NCBI RefSeq assembly: GCF_900094595.1
Contig: NZ_FMAD01000018.1
Location: forward strand, 1-64,000
Direction of reading: 5' to 3'
DNA length: 64,000 nucleotides
Origin: Cupriavidus alkaliphilus
GTDB lineage: Bacteria; Pseudomonadota; Gammaproteobacteria; Burkholderiales; Burkholderiaceae
Shown here: in pieces, positions 49,349-58,660 of the stretch
Layout of the letters: each line of letters opens with the position of its first letter
How positions within the stretch are numbered: the stretch's first letter is position 1
Position numbers and translations under genes: made by a program
The notes under the pieces: generated by a model
What the model saw: the letters and a program-made list of their open reading frames with translations, nothing else
The model's database searches: none
What the model was told of the DNA's origin: nothing

Positions 49349-50656
49349 TCAGCCGCCGTTGCCGCGATGCACGTCGTGCGTGACGAAGGGCTGCTCGCGG
49401 CTGGGCATGGCCAGCCATTGCGGATGGCGCAGCGTCTGGCGGATATCCTCCAGCCCGCTGGTCCAGTGCTCATGCATGGTCAGCGGGCCGAACTGGTAGT
49501 CCTTGGCCAGGTTCTCGAACGACTTGTCGCGGTAGATCAGCTGGATCACGTTGCGGCGCGCATCGCACGACTGCTCGGCCGCGCGGCGGTACCAGTCGTT
49601 GTCGCGCCTGGATTGCGGCACCAGCGCCATCACCTCGTTGAGCATGCGGCGCAGGTTCTGCTGCTCGCGCATATAGTCGGTGATGGCCCGGGTGCGGCTG
49701 GAATACTGGATGTCCTTCTGGCGCTCGGCCACATCGATCAGGTCGTGCGGCAGCTTGCCGCGCGCGCTCCACAGGTCGACCTGGAAGATCAGCGCGTCGC
49801 GCCGCGGCTGCGCGGTCAGCACCTCGGCCAGCGGCGTATTCGAGACCAGCCCCCCGTCCCAGTAGTATTCGCCATCGATCTCCACCGCCGGAAACCCCGG
49901 CGGCAGCGCCCCCGAGGCCATGAAATGCTCGGGGCAGAGCTTGTCGCGGGTATTGTCGAAGTAGGCGAAGTTGCCGGTGCGCACGTTGACCGCGCCCACC
50001 GAGACCCGCATCAGGTCAGGGCGATGGTTGATCAGGTCGAAGTCGGCAAAGCGCTCCAGCGTGGCCTTCAGCGGCTTGGTGTCGTAGAAGCTGGCATGGG
50101 TCGGGTCCGAGTAGCGCGACATCAGCGCCGGCCAGCTGCGCGGCTGGAAGAAGCCGCGCTGGCCCTCCAGCATGGCGCGCGCCGCGTGCAGGCCGTCGAA
50201 CCAGATCCGCATCGGCTCGGGCCAGCTGGCCGCTTCGTCGGCAAACCAGGTGTAGGACAGGCTGGGCAGCCACGGCTGCGCGCAGATGTGCTCCCAGAAC
50301 GCCCGCAGCTGCTCCACCCGGCGCTGCGGCGGATTGCCGGCGATGATGGCCGCGTTCAACGCACCGATCGAAATGCCGGCGACCCAGTTGGGGAAGATGC
50401 CGCCGTCGGCGAGGCCCTGGTACACGCCGGCCTGGTAGGCACCCAATGCCCCGCCGCCCTGCAGCACGAGCGCGCGCACGGCGTAGGCCTCGTGCGCGGG
50501 CCGGTCGGGGGCCTTGGCGGCCTGGCGCACCGGCTTGCGCGGCCGCACCTGGGCGCCGCGCTCGGCCAGCGATTCGCCGTTGGCGGCGGACTCCGCCGTT
50601 GGGGACGGCGTTGCCGCCTGCCGCACTGCCCGTTCCTGCCGCTCCTTTGCCGCCAC
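49349..50656 (-). CDS. patatin-like phospholipase with DUF3734
   Basis: A 435-residue serine lipid acyl hydrolase. The patatin domain has the oxyanion loop ALVLQGGGALGAYQAGVYQGL, the nucleophile Ser in WVAGISIGALNAAII, and the catalytic Asp in YYWDGGLVSNTPL. The C-terminal part (RDKLC..., the RRMLNEVMALVPQ region and YRDKSFENLAKDYQFG) matches DUF3734, common in PHB-forming beta-proteobacteria. No signal peptide is present. The GTG start at 50656 is preferred because GGGAG lies seven bases upstream; an ATG 48 bases earlier lacks one. Confidence 0.88.
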   Translation of the reverse strand: MAAKERQERAVRQAATPSPTAESAANGESLAERGAQVRPRKPVRQAAKAPDRPAHEAYAVRALVLQGGGALGAYQAGVYQGLADGGIFPNWVAGISIGALNAAIIAGNPPQRRVEQLRAFWEHICAQPWLPSLSYTWFADEAASWPEPMRIWFDGLHAARAMLEGQRGFFQPRSWPALMSRYSDPTHASFYDTKPLKATLERFADFDLINHRPDLMRVSVGAVNVRTGNFAYFDNTRDKLCPEHFMASGALPPGFPAVEIDGEYYWDGGLVSNTPLAEVLTAQPRRDALIFQVDLWSARGKLPHDLIDVAERQKDIQYSSRTRAITDYMREQQNLRRMLNEVMALVPQSRRDNDWYRRAAEQSCDARRNVIQLIYRDKSFENLAKDYQFGPLTMHEHWTSGLEDIRQTLRHPQWLAMPSREQPFVTHDVHRGNGG

Positions 50657-50746
50657 GCCGCGCTCCCTCCCAGTCAGAAAGTCAGCCGTGTGCCTACCGG
50701 CCAAGCCTCGGGCGCTGCCTGCCAGCGCCCGATCTCTACAACGGTT

Positions 50747-51451
50747 TCAGACGCCGTAGCGCTGACGATAGGCCGCCACCGCCTCGCGCGAGGCGCCCAG
50801 GGCCGGGTCCTGCGAGGCATCGAGATAGGCCAGCAGGTCCTTCAGGCTGGCGATGGCGATCACCGGGATGCCGAATTCGCGCTGCACGTCCTGCACCGCC
50901 GAATGGGTGCCGACCTGCTCGGCAGTGCCGCTCTTTTCCATGCGGTCCAGCGCGATCAGCACCGCGGCGGGCTCGGCGCCGGCCGCGCGGATCAGGTTCA
51001 CCGACTCACGTACCGAGGTGCCGGCGGAGATCACGTCGTCGACGATCACCACCTTGCCCTGCAGCTTCGCCCCGACCAGCGTGCCGCCCTCGCCATGGTC
51101 CTTGGCTTCCTTGCGGTTGTAGGCGAAGCCGACATCACGTCCCATGCCGGCCAGCGCCACCGCCGTCGCCGACGCCAGGGTGATGCCCTTGTACGCCGGC
51201 CCGAACAGCACGTCGAACTGCACGCCCGAGGCCAGCAGGGTTTTCGCATAGAATTGCGCCACCTGGCCCAGCATGCCGCCCTGGTTGAACAGGCCGGCAT
51301 TGAAGAAGTAAGGCGACTTGCGCCCGGCCTTGGTGACGAACTCGCCGAACGACAGCACGCCCGCGTCGAGCGCAAAGCGAATAAAGGTCTGGCTGAGGTC
51401 ATTGCCAGCGTTATCTGCACTAAGGGCGGCCGGGTTCTGCTGCGTCATCAT
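50747..51451 (-). CDS. pyrE: orotate phosphoribosyltransferase
   Basis: A 234-residue enzyme of UMP synthesis. Signs are [47 protein letters not shown] and the PRPP loop [17 protein letters not shown]. Two in-tandem ATG codons (51451, 51448) serve as possible starts, with AGAGAGAA upstream. Only 27 bp separate it from the divergent xth start, so promoters of each must reach into the other gene. Confidence 0.95.
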   Translation of the reverse strand: MMTQQNPAALSADNAGNDLSQTFIRFALDAGVLSFGEFVTKAGRKSPYFFNAGLFNQGGMLGQVAQFYAKTLLASGVQFDVLFGPAYKGITLASATAVALAGMGRDVGFAYNRKEAKDHGEGGTLVGAKLQGKVVIVDDVISAGTSVRESVNLIRAAGAEPAAVLIALDRMEKSGTAEQVGTHSAVQDVQREFGIPVIAIASLKDLLAYLDASQDPALGASREAVAAYRQRYGV

Positions 51452-51478
51452 TTCTCTCTGAATTCAAAATTTCCCCGA

Positions 51479-52255
51479 ATGTTACGGATTATCAGCGCCA
51501 ACCTCAACGGCATCCGCTCCGCGTCGAAGAAGGGCTTTTTCGACTGGATGGGCAAGCAGGACGCAGACATGGTCTGCGTGCAGGAACTGAAGGCGCAGGC
51601 CGCCGACATGACGGAAGCGTTCCTGGCGCCACATGGCTACCACGGCTTCTTCCATTACGCCGAGAAGAAGGGCTACAGCGGTGTCGGGCTCTACACGCGC
51701 CACAAGCCCGAGCGGGTCCTCACCGGTTTCGGCAATGCCGAATTCGATAGCGAGGGCCGCTATGTGGAAGTGCAGTATCCGCACCTGGCGGTGATTTCGG
51801 TGTACGTGCCTTCCGGCTCGAGCGGCGAGGAACGCCAGCTGGCCAAGTTCCGCTTCATGGAAGCGTTCCTGCCGCATTTGCTGCAGCTGAAGGCGAGCGG
51901 GCGCGAGATCGTGCTGTGCGGCGACGTCAACATCGCGCACAAGGAAATCGACATCAAGAACTGGAAGGGCAACCTGAAGAATTCAGGGTTCCTGCCGGAA
52001 GAGCGCGCCTGGATCGGCGAGCTGTTCGACGTGCACGGCTATGTCGACGTGTTCCGCAAGCTGGATCCGCGTCCGGACCAGTACACATGGTGGAGCAACC
52101 GCGGCCAGGCCTATGCCAAGAACGTGGGGTGGCGCATCGACTACCACCTCGCCACGCCGAAGATCGCCGACACCGCGCAGCTGTGCTCGATCTACAAGGA
52201 CGAGAAGTTCAGCGACCACGCGCCGCTGTCGATCGACTATAACTTTCCGCTCTGA
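51479..52255 (+). CDS. xth: exodeoxyribonuclease III
   Basis: A 258-residue AP endonuclease / 3'-exonuclease. The catalytic series is visible: IISANLNGIRSA, VCVQELKAQ (metal-binding Glu), VISVYVPSGSSGEERQLAKFRFME, LCGDVNIAHKEID (Asp and Asn), YTWWSNRGQAYAKNVGWRIDYHLAT and FSDHAPLSIDY with the catalytic His near the end. The start at 51479 gives the usual MLRIISANLNG. It ends 8 bp before the convergent mqsA gene. Confidence 0.95.
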   Translation: MLRIISANLNGIRSASKKGFFDWMGKQDADMVCVQELKAQAADMTEAFLAPHGYHGFFHYAEKKGYSGVGLYTRHKPERVLTGFGNAEFDSEGRYVEVQYPHLAVISVYVPSGSSGEERQLAKFRFMEAFLPHLLQLKASGREIVLCGDVNIAHKEIDIKNWKGNLKNSGFLPEERAWIGELFDVHGYVDVFRKLDPRPDQYTWWSNRGQAYAKNVGWRIDYHLATPKIADTAQLCSIYKDEKFSDHAPLSIDYNFPL

Positions 52256-52263
52256 CAGCGGGC

Positions 52264-52665
52264 TCAGGCCGCCCGGATTTCCGCGAGGAGCTCCGGGTGA
52301 TGGTCGAGCAGCTTCAGGAGCTTGATGAGGGCCAGCGGAGGTTTGGTCTTGCCGGTTTCGTAGCGGGAGAAGCCGTTGACACCACCGCCAAATATCTCTC
52401 CTGCCTCGCGCTGGTCCAGGCGCAGTTTCTTGCGCACGCTGACGATATAGGCCGGATCGACGAATGCCGCGTTGACCTCTCGGTTGAATGCGTTCATCCG
52501 CTTCATTACGCGGTCACTCTCCTCGAAGTCAGTCAGGTATTCTCCACACGCCGAGCAGAATTCGCCGCGGACCTGCTCAATCACGGTGGTTTCACCGCGA
52601 TAGGTGTGTGGAACATCCCGGACACCAGCCACCAGCTCGGCACCGCCGCAGGTCGGACATCTCAT
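52264..52665 (-). CDS. mqsA: MqsA-family antitoxin
   Basis: A 133-residue antitoxin and DNA-binding repressor. The N-terminal zinc domain has Cys at 3, 6, 37 and 40, the same numbering as E. coli MqsA. The C-terminal HTH-XRE domain keeps N97 and R101 in GGGVNGFSRYETGK, the residues known to read the operator bases. GGAG precedes the ATG, 13 bp after the toxin stop codon. The toxin-first order is the mqsRA order, so the antitoxin is downstream. Base composition is lower in GC than the neighbours, which may point to acquisition. Confidence 0.95.
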   Translation of the reverse strand: MRCPTCGGAELVAGVRDVPHTYRGETTVIEQVRGEFCSACGEYLTDFEESDRVMKRMNAFNREVNAAFVDPAYIVSVRKKLRLDQREAGEIFGGGVNGFSRYETGKTKPPLALIKLLKLLDHHPELLAEIRAA

Positions 52666-52678
52666 TGTGCAACTCCGT

Positions 52679-52975
52679 TCATCGTGCCTTGAACGTCACG
52701 ACCAGCAGGCCTGCGCTCACGGTCAGCTTGAGGTAGACCCAGCCATACCGCGTCAGGGGACGGTACACGTCCTGCCAGACAGTATGGTCTGCATGGGTGG
52801 TCATGCTCTTGTAGAAGTCGGACGGCTTTAACGCCTCGATTGCGTCAAGCAACCCGGCCATGTCGAACCCGAGCGCCGCGGCCCCATCGCGCGCAGATCG
52901 TGTCAGCGTGACTTGTCTGGCCGCCACTAGCTCGCGGACCCGCCACAGCGGGTAATGCGCCGTCCCCTTCTCCAT
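52679..52975 (-). CDS. mqsR: MqsR-family mRNA interferase toxin
   Basis: A 98-residue RelE-fold ribonuclease, exactly the E. coli MqsR length. Residues K56, Q68, Y81 and K96, reported as important for activity or substrate binding, all fall at the same numbers (SDFYKSMTT, VWQDVYRP, GWVYLKL, VTFKAR). MqsR cleaves mRNA at GCU sites. No clear ribosome site precedes the ATG, which starts 7 bp after the operator; weak translation of a toxin would be sensible. It forms a bicistron with mqsA. Confidence 0.95.
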   Translation of the reverse strand: MEKGTAHYPLWRVRELVAARQVTLTRSARDGAAALGFDMAGLLDAIEALKPSDFYKSMTTHADHTVWQDVYRPLTRYGWVYLKLTVSAGLLVVTFKAR

Positions 52976-52982
52976 GTAAACT

Positions 52983-52995
52983 AACCTAGTAGGTT
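52983..52995. promoter_or_regulatory. MqsA operator palindrome
   Basis: AACCTAGTAGGTT: arms AACCT and AGGTT separated by three bases, precisely the palindrome bound by MqsA in E. coli. It lies directly in front of mqsR, between the toxin gene and argC. Only one copy was found; the E. coli locus carries two. Confidence 0.9.
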
Positions 52996-53146
52996 AAATC
53001 CCGCAAGCCGCGAACTGTGCCAAAGCGCGGGACTCCAATCGGTACAAACCCCTGCGACAGGCACCCATCCCCGCTACAATGCGGGTTCGCCCCTGCGCCT
53101 GGCAGGAGAGGTTTCGCATTCCCGCATTTCAAAGAGCGAGTCAGCC

Positions 53147-54094
53147 ATGGTTTTCAAAGTGTTCGTCGATGGTCAGGAAGGCACCACCGGTCTCCGGCTG
53201 CTTGACTATCTTTCCGGTCGTGCCGACGTGGAACTGCTGCGCATTGCCGAAGACAAGCGCAAGGACCCGGCCGAACGAGCACGCTTCCTGAACGCCGCCG
53301 ACGTCGCCTTCCTGTGCCTGCCCGACGTGGCCTCGCGCGAGGCGGTGTCGCTGGTGACCAACCCCAACACCTGCGTGATCGACGCCAGCACGGCGTTCCG
53401 CACCGCCGACAACTGGGCCTACGGCCTGCCCGAACTGGCGCGCGGCCAGCGCGACAAGATCCGCGCCAGCAAGCGCATCGCGGTGCCGGGTTGCCATGCC
53501 AGCGCCTTCGTGCTGGCGGTGCGTCCGCTGGTGGATGCCGGCGTGCTGCCGGCCGACTACCCGCTGTCGGCGTTCTCGCTGACCGGCTACAGCGGCGGCG
53601 GCAAATCGATGATTGCCGAGTTCGAAGCCGGCGGTAACCCGAAGCTGGATAGCCCGCGCCCGTACGCACTGGGCCTGGAGCACAAGCACCTGCCGGAAAT
53701 GCGCGTGCAGGCTGGCCTCACGCAGGCGCCGATCTTCAACCCCATCGTCGGCAATTTCCTGAAGGGCCTGGCGGTGACGGTGCCCGTGTTCGCCGAGCGC
53801 CTGGCGCGCAAGGTCAGCCCCGAGCAGATCGTCGAGATCTATCGCCAGCACTACGAAGGCGAGCAGTTCGTGCGCGTGATGCCGTACAACAGCGCCGACA
53901 ATCTCGACGGCGGTTTCTTCGATGTGCAGGCCAACAACGATACCAACCGCGTCGACCTGTTCGTGTTCGGCAACGCCGAGCGCCTGAACCTGGTGGCGCG
54001 CCTGGACAACCTGGGCAAGGGCGCGGCCGGCGCGGCGGTGCAATGCATGAACGTGCATGTGGGCGCCGACGAGGCCAGCGGACTGCGCGCCTGA
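53147..54094 (+). CDS. argC: N-acetyl-gamma-glutamyl-phosphate reductase (short type)
   Basis: A 315-residue NADPH enzyme of arginine synthesis, of the shorter type 2 form. The nucleotide loop is [18 protein letters not shown], the nucleophile Cys is residue 116 in [15 protein letters not shown], and [14 protein letters not shown] lies in the catalytic domain. It is divergent from mqsRA, with 171 bp between starts, and ends at a strong terminator. No other arginine genes are nearby. Confidence 0.95.
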   Translation: MVFKVFVDGQEGTTGLRLLDYLSGRADVELLRIAEDKRKDPAERARFLNAADVAFLCLPDVASREAVSLVTNPNTCVIDASTAFRTADNWAYGLPELARGQRDKIRASKRIAVPGCHASAFVLAVRPLVDAGVLPADYPLSAFSLTGYSGGGKSMIAEFEAGGNPKLDSPRPYALGLEHKHLPEMRVQAGLTQAPIFNPIVGNFLKGLAVTVPVFAERLARKVSPEQIVEIYRQHYEGEQFVRVMPYNSADNLDGGFFDVQANNDTNRVDLFVFGNAERLNLVARLDNLGKGAAGAAVQCMNVHVGADEASGLRA

Positions 54095-54115
54095 AGCCTG
54101 CCGTTCCCGCACGTC

Positions 54116-54142
54116 AAAAAAGCCGGCACTGCCGGCTTTTTT
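54116..54142. terminator. bidirectional rho-independent terminator
   Basis: An A-run, AGCCGGC (54121-54127), a three-base loop, GCCGGCT (54131-54137) and T6 form a perfect hairpin between the convergent argC and subtilase genes; T-runs are present for both strands. Confidence 0.92.
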
Positions 54143-54163
54143 GTTGGACCTCGCGGCCGCCGC

Positions 54164-56230
54164 TTACACGCGCTGCAGCGCGCGCAGCGCGTCGACCAGC
54201 CCGGCCCCCTGGAAGGCGCGCTCGCGCCCCAGGTCGGTGGCGGCGGCGCACAGGATGGTCTTGACGGTCTCGGGCTGGCCCATCAGTTCATTGTTGCGCG
54301 ACAGCAGCAGTGCCGCGACGCCGGACACATGGGGCGCCGCCATGCTGGTGCCGTCCATCGATGCCAGCGTGCCGCCGGGCACGGTCGAGGTGATCTTCTC
54401 CCCCGGCGCGACCAGGTCGGGCTTGATGCGGCCATCGCCGGTAGGGCCGTGGCTGGAAAAGTAGGAGATGCCGAAGCGGTAGGGATCGGTGCGGTGGGTC
54501 GCGCCCACCGTGATCACGGCGCGCGCATTGCCGGGATCGGTGATGGTCTGGCCACGGAAGCCGGCGCCCATGTGTTCGGCGGCGAAGGCCTCGTCGTAGC
54601 CGTAGTTGCCCGCCGCCGCCACCACGATCACGCCGCTGGCCACCAGGCGGTCGCACTCGACGCACACCGGCGTGCTGCCGCAGGCGTAGCTGCGTACGTC
54701 GTGGCGCAGCGCCACGCTCAGGTTGATGCCGTGCACCGACTGCCGGTCGCGGCTCTGGTTGAGCCAGCGCACGTACTGCAGCGCGCCCAGGATGCCGAAC
54801 TCGTCGCCCCTGCCCTGCGCGTCGAAAATGCGCAGGTCGAGCAGTTCGATGCGCGGGCAGATGCCGCTGACCTCGCCGGCCTCCGCCAGCTCGGGCGGCA
54901 GCGGCATCGGGTCCGGCCGCACCAGGTAGGCCGACGACGGCCAGCCGGCGCCGATGATGCCGGCCACATGCGTGCCGTGGCTGCCGCCGGGCGCCACATA
55001 CTGCGCCGGGTCATCGTGGCTGATTTCGAGCAGGGGCTCGATCACCGACCAGTCGATGATGCGGCCATGGGCCAGGTCCTCGGCAATCGCGGCGACACGC
55101 TGCCGCAGCTCGGCCTCGCCGGGGCCGCGCTTGCCCTTGGGCATGGGTGGCAGGCGGCCACTGGTGATCGCCGACAGGCGCGTGAAGTCCAGGGTCCTGA
55201 CCACGCGCGACAGGCGCGGCGCGATCAGCCCGTCGCGCACCGGCAGCGGCCCGTCCAGCTTTAGCGGATCGAAGAAGGCCGGATGGCGCGCATCGATGCC
55301 GGAATCGATCACCGCCCAGCGCACGCCCTGCCCGCCGGTATCGAACACGCGGATGGCCGCATCGGCCTTCACGGTCTTGCGCGAGGCGAACACCGCATGC
55401 TCGGCCGGCCGGTTGACTGAGATGCGCCATAGCGGGGCGATGGCGGCGGCATCGGCGACATCTCCGGCAGCCATTCCTGCAGCTGGCGTGGCGGCCTCCG
55501 CATGATCCTGCCGCAGGCAGTCCCACAGCGTCTCCAGGACCTGGCGGCTGGCCTGCGTGACGCGCCGCGTCAGGCCCCCGGGCGGGAAGCTGTCGTCGCG
55601 CAGGCCCAGCAGCGTCAGCGCGACGTACTGCGCGGCGACATTGACCAGCCGTCCCAGCGCCTGCCCGGCCGGCGCGGCGAGGCCGCCGAAGCGGGTACGC
55701 GCCGCGGTGTAGCCGATGTCCTTGAAGCGCGCCAGCGCCGCCTCGCTGCCGACATGGGCCAGCACCGACTCGCCCAGCCAGCGCACCAGCGCATCGCCGG
55801 TCAGGCTCAGCGCCAGCGCGCTGCGCGCGGCCGGTGTCCACCTGATGGCGGCCATCGGCACGCGCACCTCGCGCTGCCACCAGGCGGTGAGCGGCAGCAG
55901 GCGCAGCATGTCGAAGAAATCGATCTGTGCCAGCAGGTGGGATTCATTGGCGGCAAGGAAGCGCGCACCGGCTTCGTCCGCTGCCGGATCGGCCAGCGCG
56001 GGCAGGCGCCGCAGCACCGCGGCGCGCAGCGCGGCAATGCCGGCGCCGTGGTGCGGGGTCAGCAGCAGGCCGCGCGGCACCTCGAACGATTCGCCGGACG
56101 CATACAGCAGCCAGACTTCGGAGCTGACCGGCAGGTCGCTGGTAAAGCGGTCCGGCTCGGCCTCGCAGCCGGCGAAGATCAGCATATACGCGGCCCGCTG
56201 CTCCGACGGGCTCATGCGGTTCAGGCTCAT
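54164..56230 (-). CDS. subtilisin-like S8 serine peptidase with long N-terminal domain
   Basis: A 688-residue protein. The S8 triad is intact: Asp309 (WAVIDSGIDARHP), His418 (GSHGTHVAGIIGAGW) and Ser629 (DGTSMAAPHVSGVAALL). The oxyanion Asn is probably that in VVVAAAGNYGYDE. There is no signal peptide, so an intracellular role is likely. The 300 residues before the protease core have no family I recognise; they are Ala/Leu-rich and helical. Start: the ATG at 56230 has GGGGAC upstream; the frame has another ATG 24 bases earlier. The downstream argC is convergent; the M48 gene precedes it in the same direction at 93 bp. Confidence 0.85.
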   Translation of the reverse strand: MSLNRMSPSEQRAAYMLIFAGCEAEPDRFTSDLPVSSEVWLLYASGESFEVPRGLLLTPHHGAGIAALRAAVLRRLPALADPAADEAGARFLAANESHLLAQIDFFDMLRLLPLTAWWQREVRVPMAAIRWTPAARSALALSLTGDALVRWLGESVLAHVGSEAALARFKDIGYTAARTRFGGLAAPAGQALGRLVNVAAQYVALTLLGLRDDSFPPGGLTRRVTQASRQVLETLWDCLRQDHAEAATPAAGMAAGDVADAAAIAPLWRISVNRPAEHAVFASRKTVKADAAIRVFDTGGQGVRWAVIDSGIDARHPAFFDPLKLDGPLPVRDGLIAPRLSRVVRTLDFTRLSAITSGRLPPMPKGKRGPGEAELRQRVAAIAEDLAHGRIIDWSVIEPLLEISHDDPAQYVAPGGSHGTHVAGIIGAGWPSSAYLVRPDPMPLPPELAEAGEVSGICPRIELLDLRIFDAQGRGDEFGILGALQYVRWLNQSRDRQSVHGINLSVALRHDVRSYACGSTPVCVECDRLVASGVIVVAAAGNYGYDEAFAAEHMGAGFRGQTITDPGNARAVITVGATHRTDPYRFGISYFSSHGPTGDGRIKPDLVAPGEKITSTVPGGTLASMDGTSMAAPHVSGVAALLLSRNNELMGQPETVKTILCAAATDLGRERAFQGAGLVDALRALQRV

Positions 56231-56323
56231 GCGGGTCCCCTGAGGTTGTCGCATTGTCCCGGCGCCGGTTTCAAGCCATCAGGGCGATGCCCCCGAAGGC
56301 GGCGCGGGGTGCCAAAACGCCGT

Positions 56324-57292
56324 TCAGCGCTTCAGCGGCTTTTGCCGGTCCTCGTCGCCGGCATCCACTGGCGCATCGCCCAGCCCCGCCATATTGGGGC
56401 GGTAAGGCGGCAGCTTGTCGACCGTGGTATGGATCGCGCGCGCGTACAGCGGCAGCACCTCGGGCAGATGCTTCTCCAGGTCGGCGATGCGGCTGCGCCC
56501 GGACGGATGGGTCGACAGGAACTCGGCCCCGGACTGCGAGACCTTGCCCATCTTCTGCCACAGCGACACCGCCGCGCGCGGGTCGTAGCCGGCGCGCGCG
56601 GCCACGTCCATGCCGATCAGGTCCGCCTCGGACTCGTCCGAGCGTGAGAAGCGCAGCGTGAGCAGGTGCGCGCCCGTGCCCAACGCCATATTGCCGAGGT
56701 TGCCGAAGCCGAACAGCTGCGAGATCACGTTGGCGCCCAGGTTGGTGATCTCGGACTTGGCGGCGCGCTCGCGCGCATGCTCCTGCAGCGCGTGGGCGAT
56801 CTCGTGCCCCATCACCATGGCGACTTCGTCGTCGGTCAGCTTGAGCTGGTCGAGCAGCCCGGTATAGACGGCGATCTTGCCGCCCGGCATGCAGAAGGCG
56901 TTGACCTGCTTCGAGCCGATCAGGTTGATCTCCCACTGCCATTGGCGCGCTCGCTCATTCCACCGTGCGGTCTGCGGCAGCAGCCGCTTGCCGATGGCGC
57001 GCAGGCGCACCAGCTGCGGGTGGTTGTCGGGCGCGAGGGCGCGCTTGGCGATGGCCTCCTGCTTGAGCTGATCGTACTCCTGCAGCGCCTGCTGCTCGAT
57101 CACCTCGGCCGGCACGATGTTGCGCACCGCCGAGCCGCCGGGGTTCAGCCGGATACCGCCGGCACTGCCGTCCTGCGGCTGCGCCGGCGCCGGCGCGCTC
57201 CAGCCGAGCGGCAGCACGACCGCGGCCAGCGCCAGCGCACGGGCCAGCCGCAGTCGGGAGGGACCTTGAACACCTTGCAGGCGGCGACGCAT
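56324..57292 (-). CDS. M48-family periplasmic zinc metalloprotease
   Basis: A 322-residue secreted M48 peptidase. A signal peptide ends near WSAPAPAQPQD. The zinc motif is MVMGHEIAHALQEHARE (HExxH), with the third ligand in SDESEADLIGMDVAARAGYD. TPSG-like STHPSGRSRIADLEKHLP near the C-terminus is typical of the BepA/LoiP-like group that acts on outer-membrane proteins. The start at 57292 has AAGGAA upstream. It is divergent from the AmpG-like gene, 98 bp apart. Confidence 0.9.
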   Translation of the reverse strand: MRRRLQGVQGPSRLRLARALALAAVVLPLGWSAPAPAQPQDGSAGGIRLNPGGSAVRNIVPAEVIEQQALQEYDQLKQEAIAKRALAPDNHPQLVRLRAIGKRLLPQTARWNERARQWQWEINLIGSKQVNAFCMPGGKIAVYTGLLDQLKLTDDEVAMVMGHEIAHALQEHARERAAKSEITNLGANVISQLFGFGNLGNMALGTGAHLLTLRFSRSDESEADLIGMDVAARAGYDPRAAVSLWQKMGKVSQSGAEFLSTHPSGRSRIADLEKHLPEVLPLYARAIHTTVDKLPPYRPNMAGLGDAPVDAGDEDRQKPLKR

Positions 57293-57390
57293 GGACGATT
57301 CCTTGGGCGCAATCGGAGAGTGGCAAACAGGTGGTGCAATAATACACGGCGCCCGCGCAGCCGCGCGGGCGGCACACGGCCGCCCCATCC

Positions 57391-58650
57391 ATGAATTTCC
57401 AGACCTATCTCGATATCTTCCGCAACCGCCGCATCGGCGCCATGCTGATGCTGGGCTTCGCCTCCGGCCTGCCGCTGGCGCTGACCTCCGGCACCCTGCA
57501 GGCGTGGATGACGGTCGAAGGGCTGGATATCAAGACCATCGGCTTTTTCTCGCTGGTGGGCCAGGCCTATATCTTCAAGTTCCTGTGGGCGCCGCTGATG
57601 GACCGCTACACGCCGCCGCTGATGGGGCGCCGGCGCGGCTGGCTGCTGGTGACGCAGGTGGGGCTGGTGCTGGGCATCGCCGGCATGGCGTTCTGCCCGC
57701 CGCAGCAGGCGCTGTGGATGCTGGCGGCGCTGGCCACGCTGGTGGCGTTCCTGTCGGCCTCGCAGGACATCGTCTTCGACGCCTACAGTACCGACGTGCT
57801 GCGCCCGGCCGAGCGCGGCGCCGGCGCCGCGGTCAAGGTGCTGGGCTACCGGCTGGCGATGCTGGTCTCGGGCGGCCTGGCGCTGTGGCTGGCGGACCGC
57901 GTGCTGGGCTGGCAGCAGACCTACCTGCTGATGGCGGCGCTGATGGGCGTGGGCATCCTGACGCTGCTGTGGGCGCCGGAACCCGATGTGCCCGCGCGCG
58001 CGCCGCGCTCGCTGGAAGAGGCGGTGGTGGGCCCGCTGCGCGACTTCTTCGCGCGCCCGGGCGCGTGGTGGCTATTGCTGCTGATCGTGCTGTACAAGCT
58101 TGGCGACGCCTTCGCCGGCAGCTTGTCGACCACCTTCCTGATCCGCGGCGCGGGCTTCTCGGCGGGCGAGGTCGGCATCGTCAACAAGACCCTGGGGCTG
58201 GCCGCCACCATCCTAGGCGCGCTGTTCGGCGGCACGCTGATGGTGCGGCTGGGCCTGTACCGCTCGCTGATGCTGTTCGGCGTGCTGCAGGCCGTGTCCA
58301 ACCTGGGCTACTGGATCCTGGCGGTAACCCCGCCGCACCTGTGGACCATGGGCGCGACCATCGCGGTCGAGAACCTGTGCGGCGGCATGGGCACGGCGGC
58401 CTTCGTCGCGCTGCTGATGACGCTGTGCAACCGCTCGTTCTCGGCCACGCAGTACGCGCTGCTGTCGGCGCTGGCGTCGGTGGGCCGGGTCTACGTGGGG
58501 CCCACGTCGGGCTATATGGTCGAGGCCTGGGGCTGGGCGCCGTTCTATCTCGGCACCGTGGCGGTGGCGCTGCCCGGCGTGATGCTGCTCTGGGCGATGC
58601 GCCACACCGTGCACCGCTACGAGGCCCAGGCGCGCGAAGCGGTGGCCTGA
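57391..58650 (+). CDS. ampG: AmpG-family muropeptide permease (MFS)
   Basis: A 419-residue major-facilitator protein with about 12 membrane helices. The opening ALMLMGFASGLPLALTSGTLQAW form (here MLMLGFASGLPLALTSGTLQ) and FFSLVGQAYIFKFLWAPLMDRY are AmpG signatures, along with ASQDIVFDAYSTDVLRP and VGPTSGYMVEAWGWAPFYL. AmpG brings anhydro-muropeptides from the periplasm into the cytoplasm for recycling and for induction of beta-lactamase in some species. The lytic transglycosylase gene at 22654-24618 would make its substrates. Confidence 0.85.
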   Translation: MNFQTYLDIFRNRRIGAMLMLGFASGLPLALTSGTLQAWMTVEGLDIKTIGFFSLVGQAYIFKFLWAPLMDRYTPPLMGRRRGWLLVTQVGLVLGIAGMAFCPPQQALWMLAALATLVAFLSASQDIVFDAYSTDVLRPAERGAGAAVKVLGYRLAMLVSGGLALWLADRVLGWQQTYLLMAALMGVGILTLLWAPEPDVPARAPRSLEEAVVGPLRDFFARPGAWWLLLLIVLYKLGDAFAGSLSTTFLIRGAGFSAGEVGIVNKTLGLAATILGALFGGTLMVRLGLYRSLMLFGVLQAVSNLGYWILAVTPPHLWTMGATIAVENLCGGMGTAAFVALLMTLCNRSFSATQYALLSALASVGRVYVGPTSGYMVEAWGWAPFYLGTVAVALPGVMLLWAMRHTVHRYEAQAREAVA

Positions 58651-58660
58651 GCGGCCTGAC

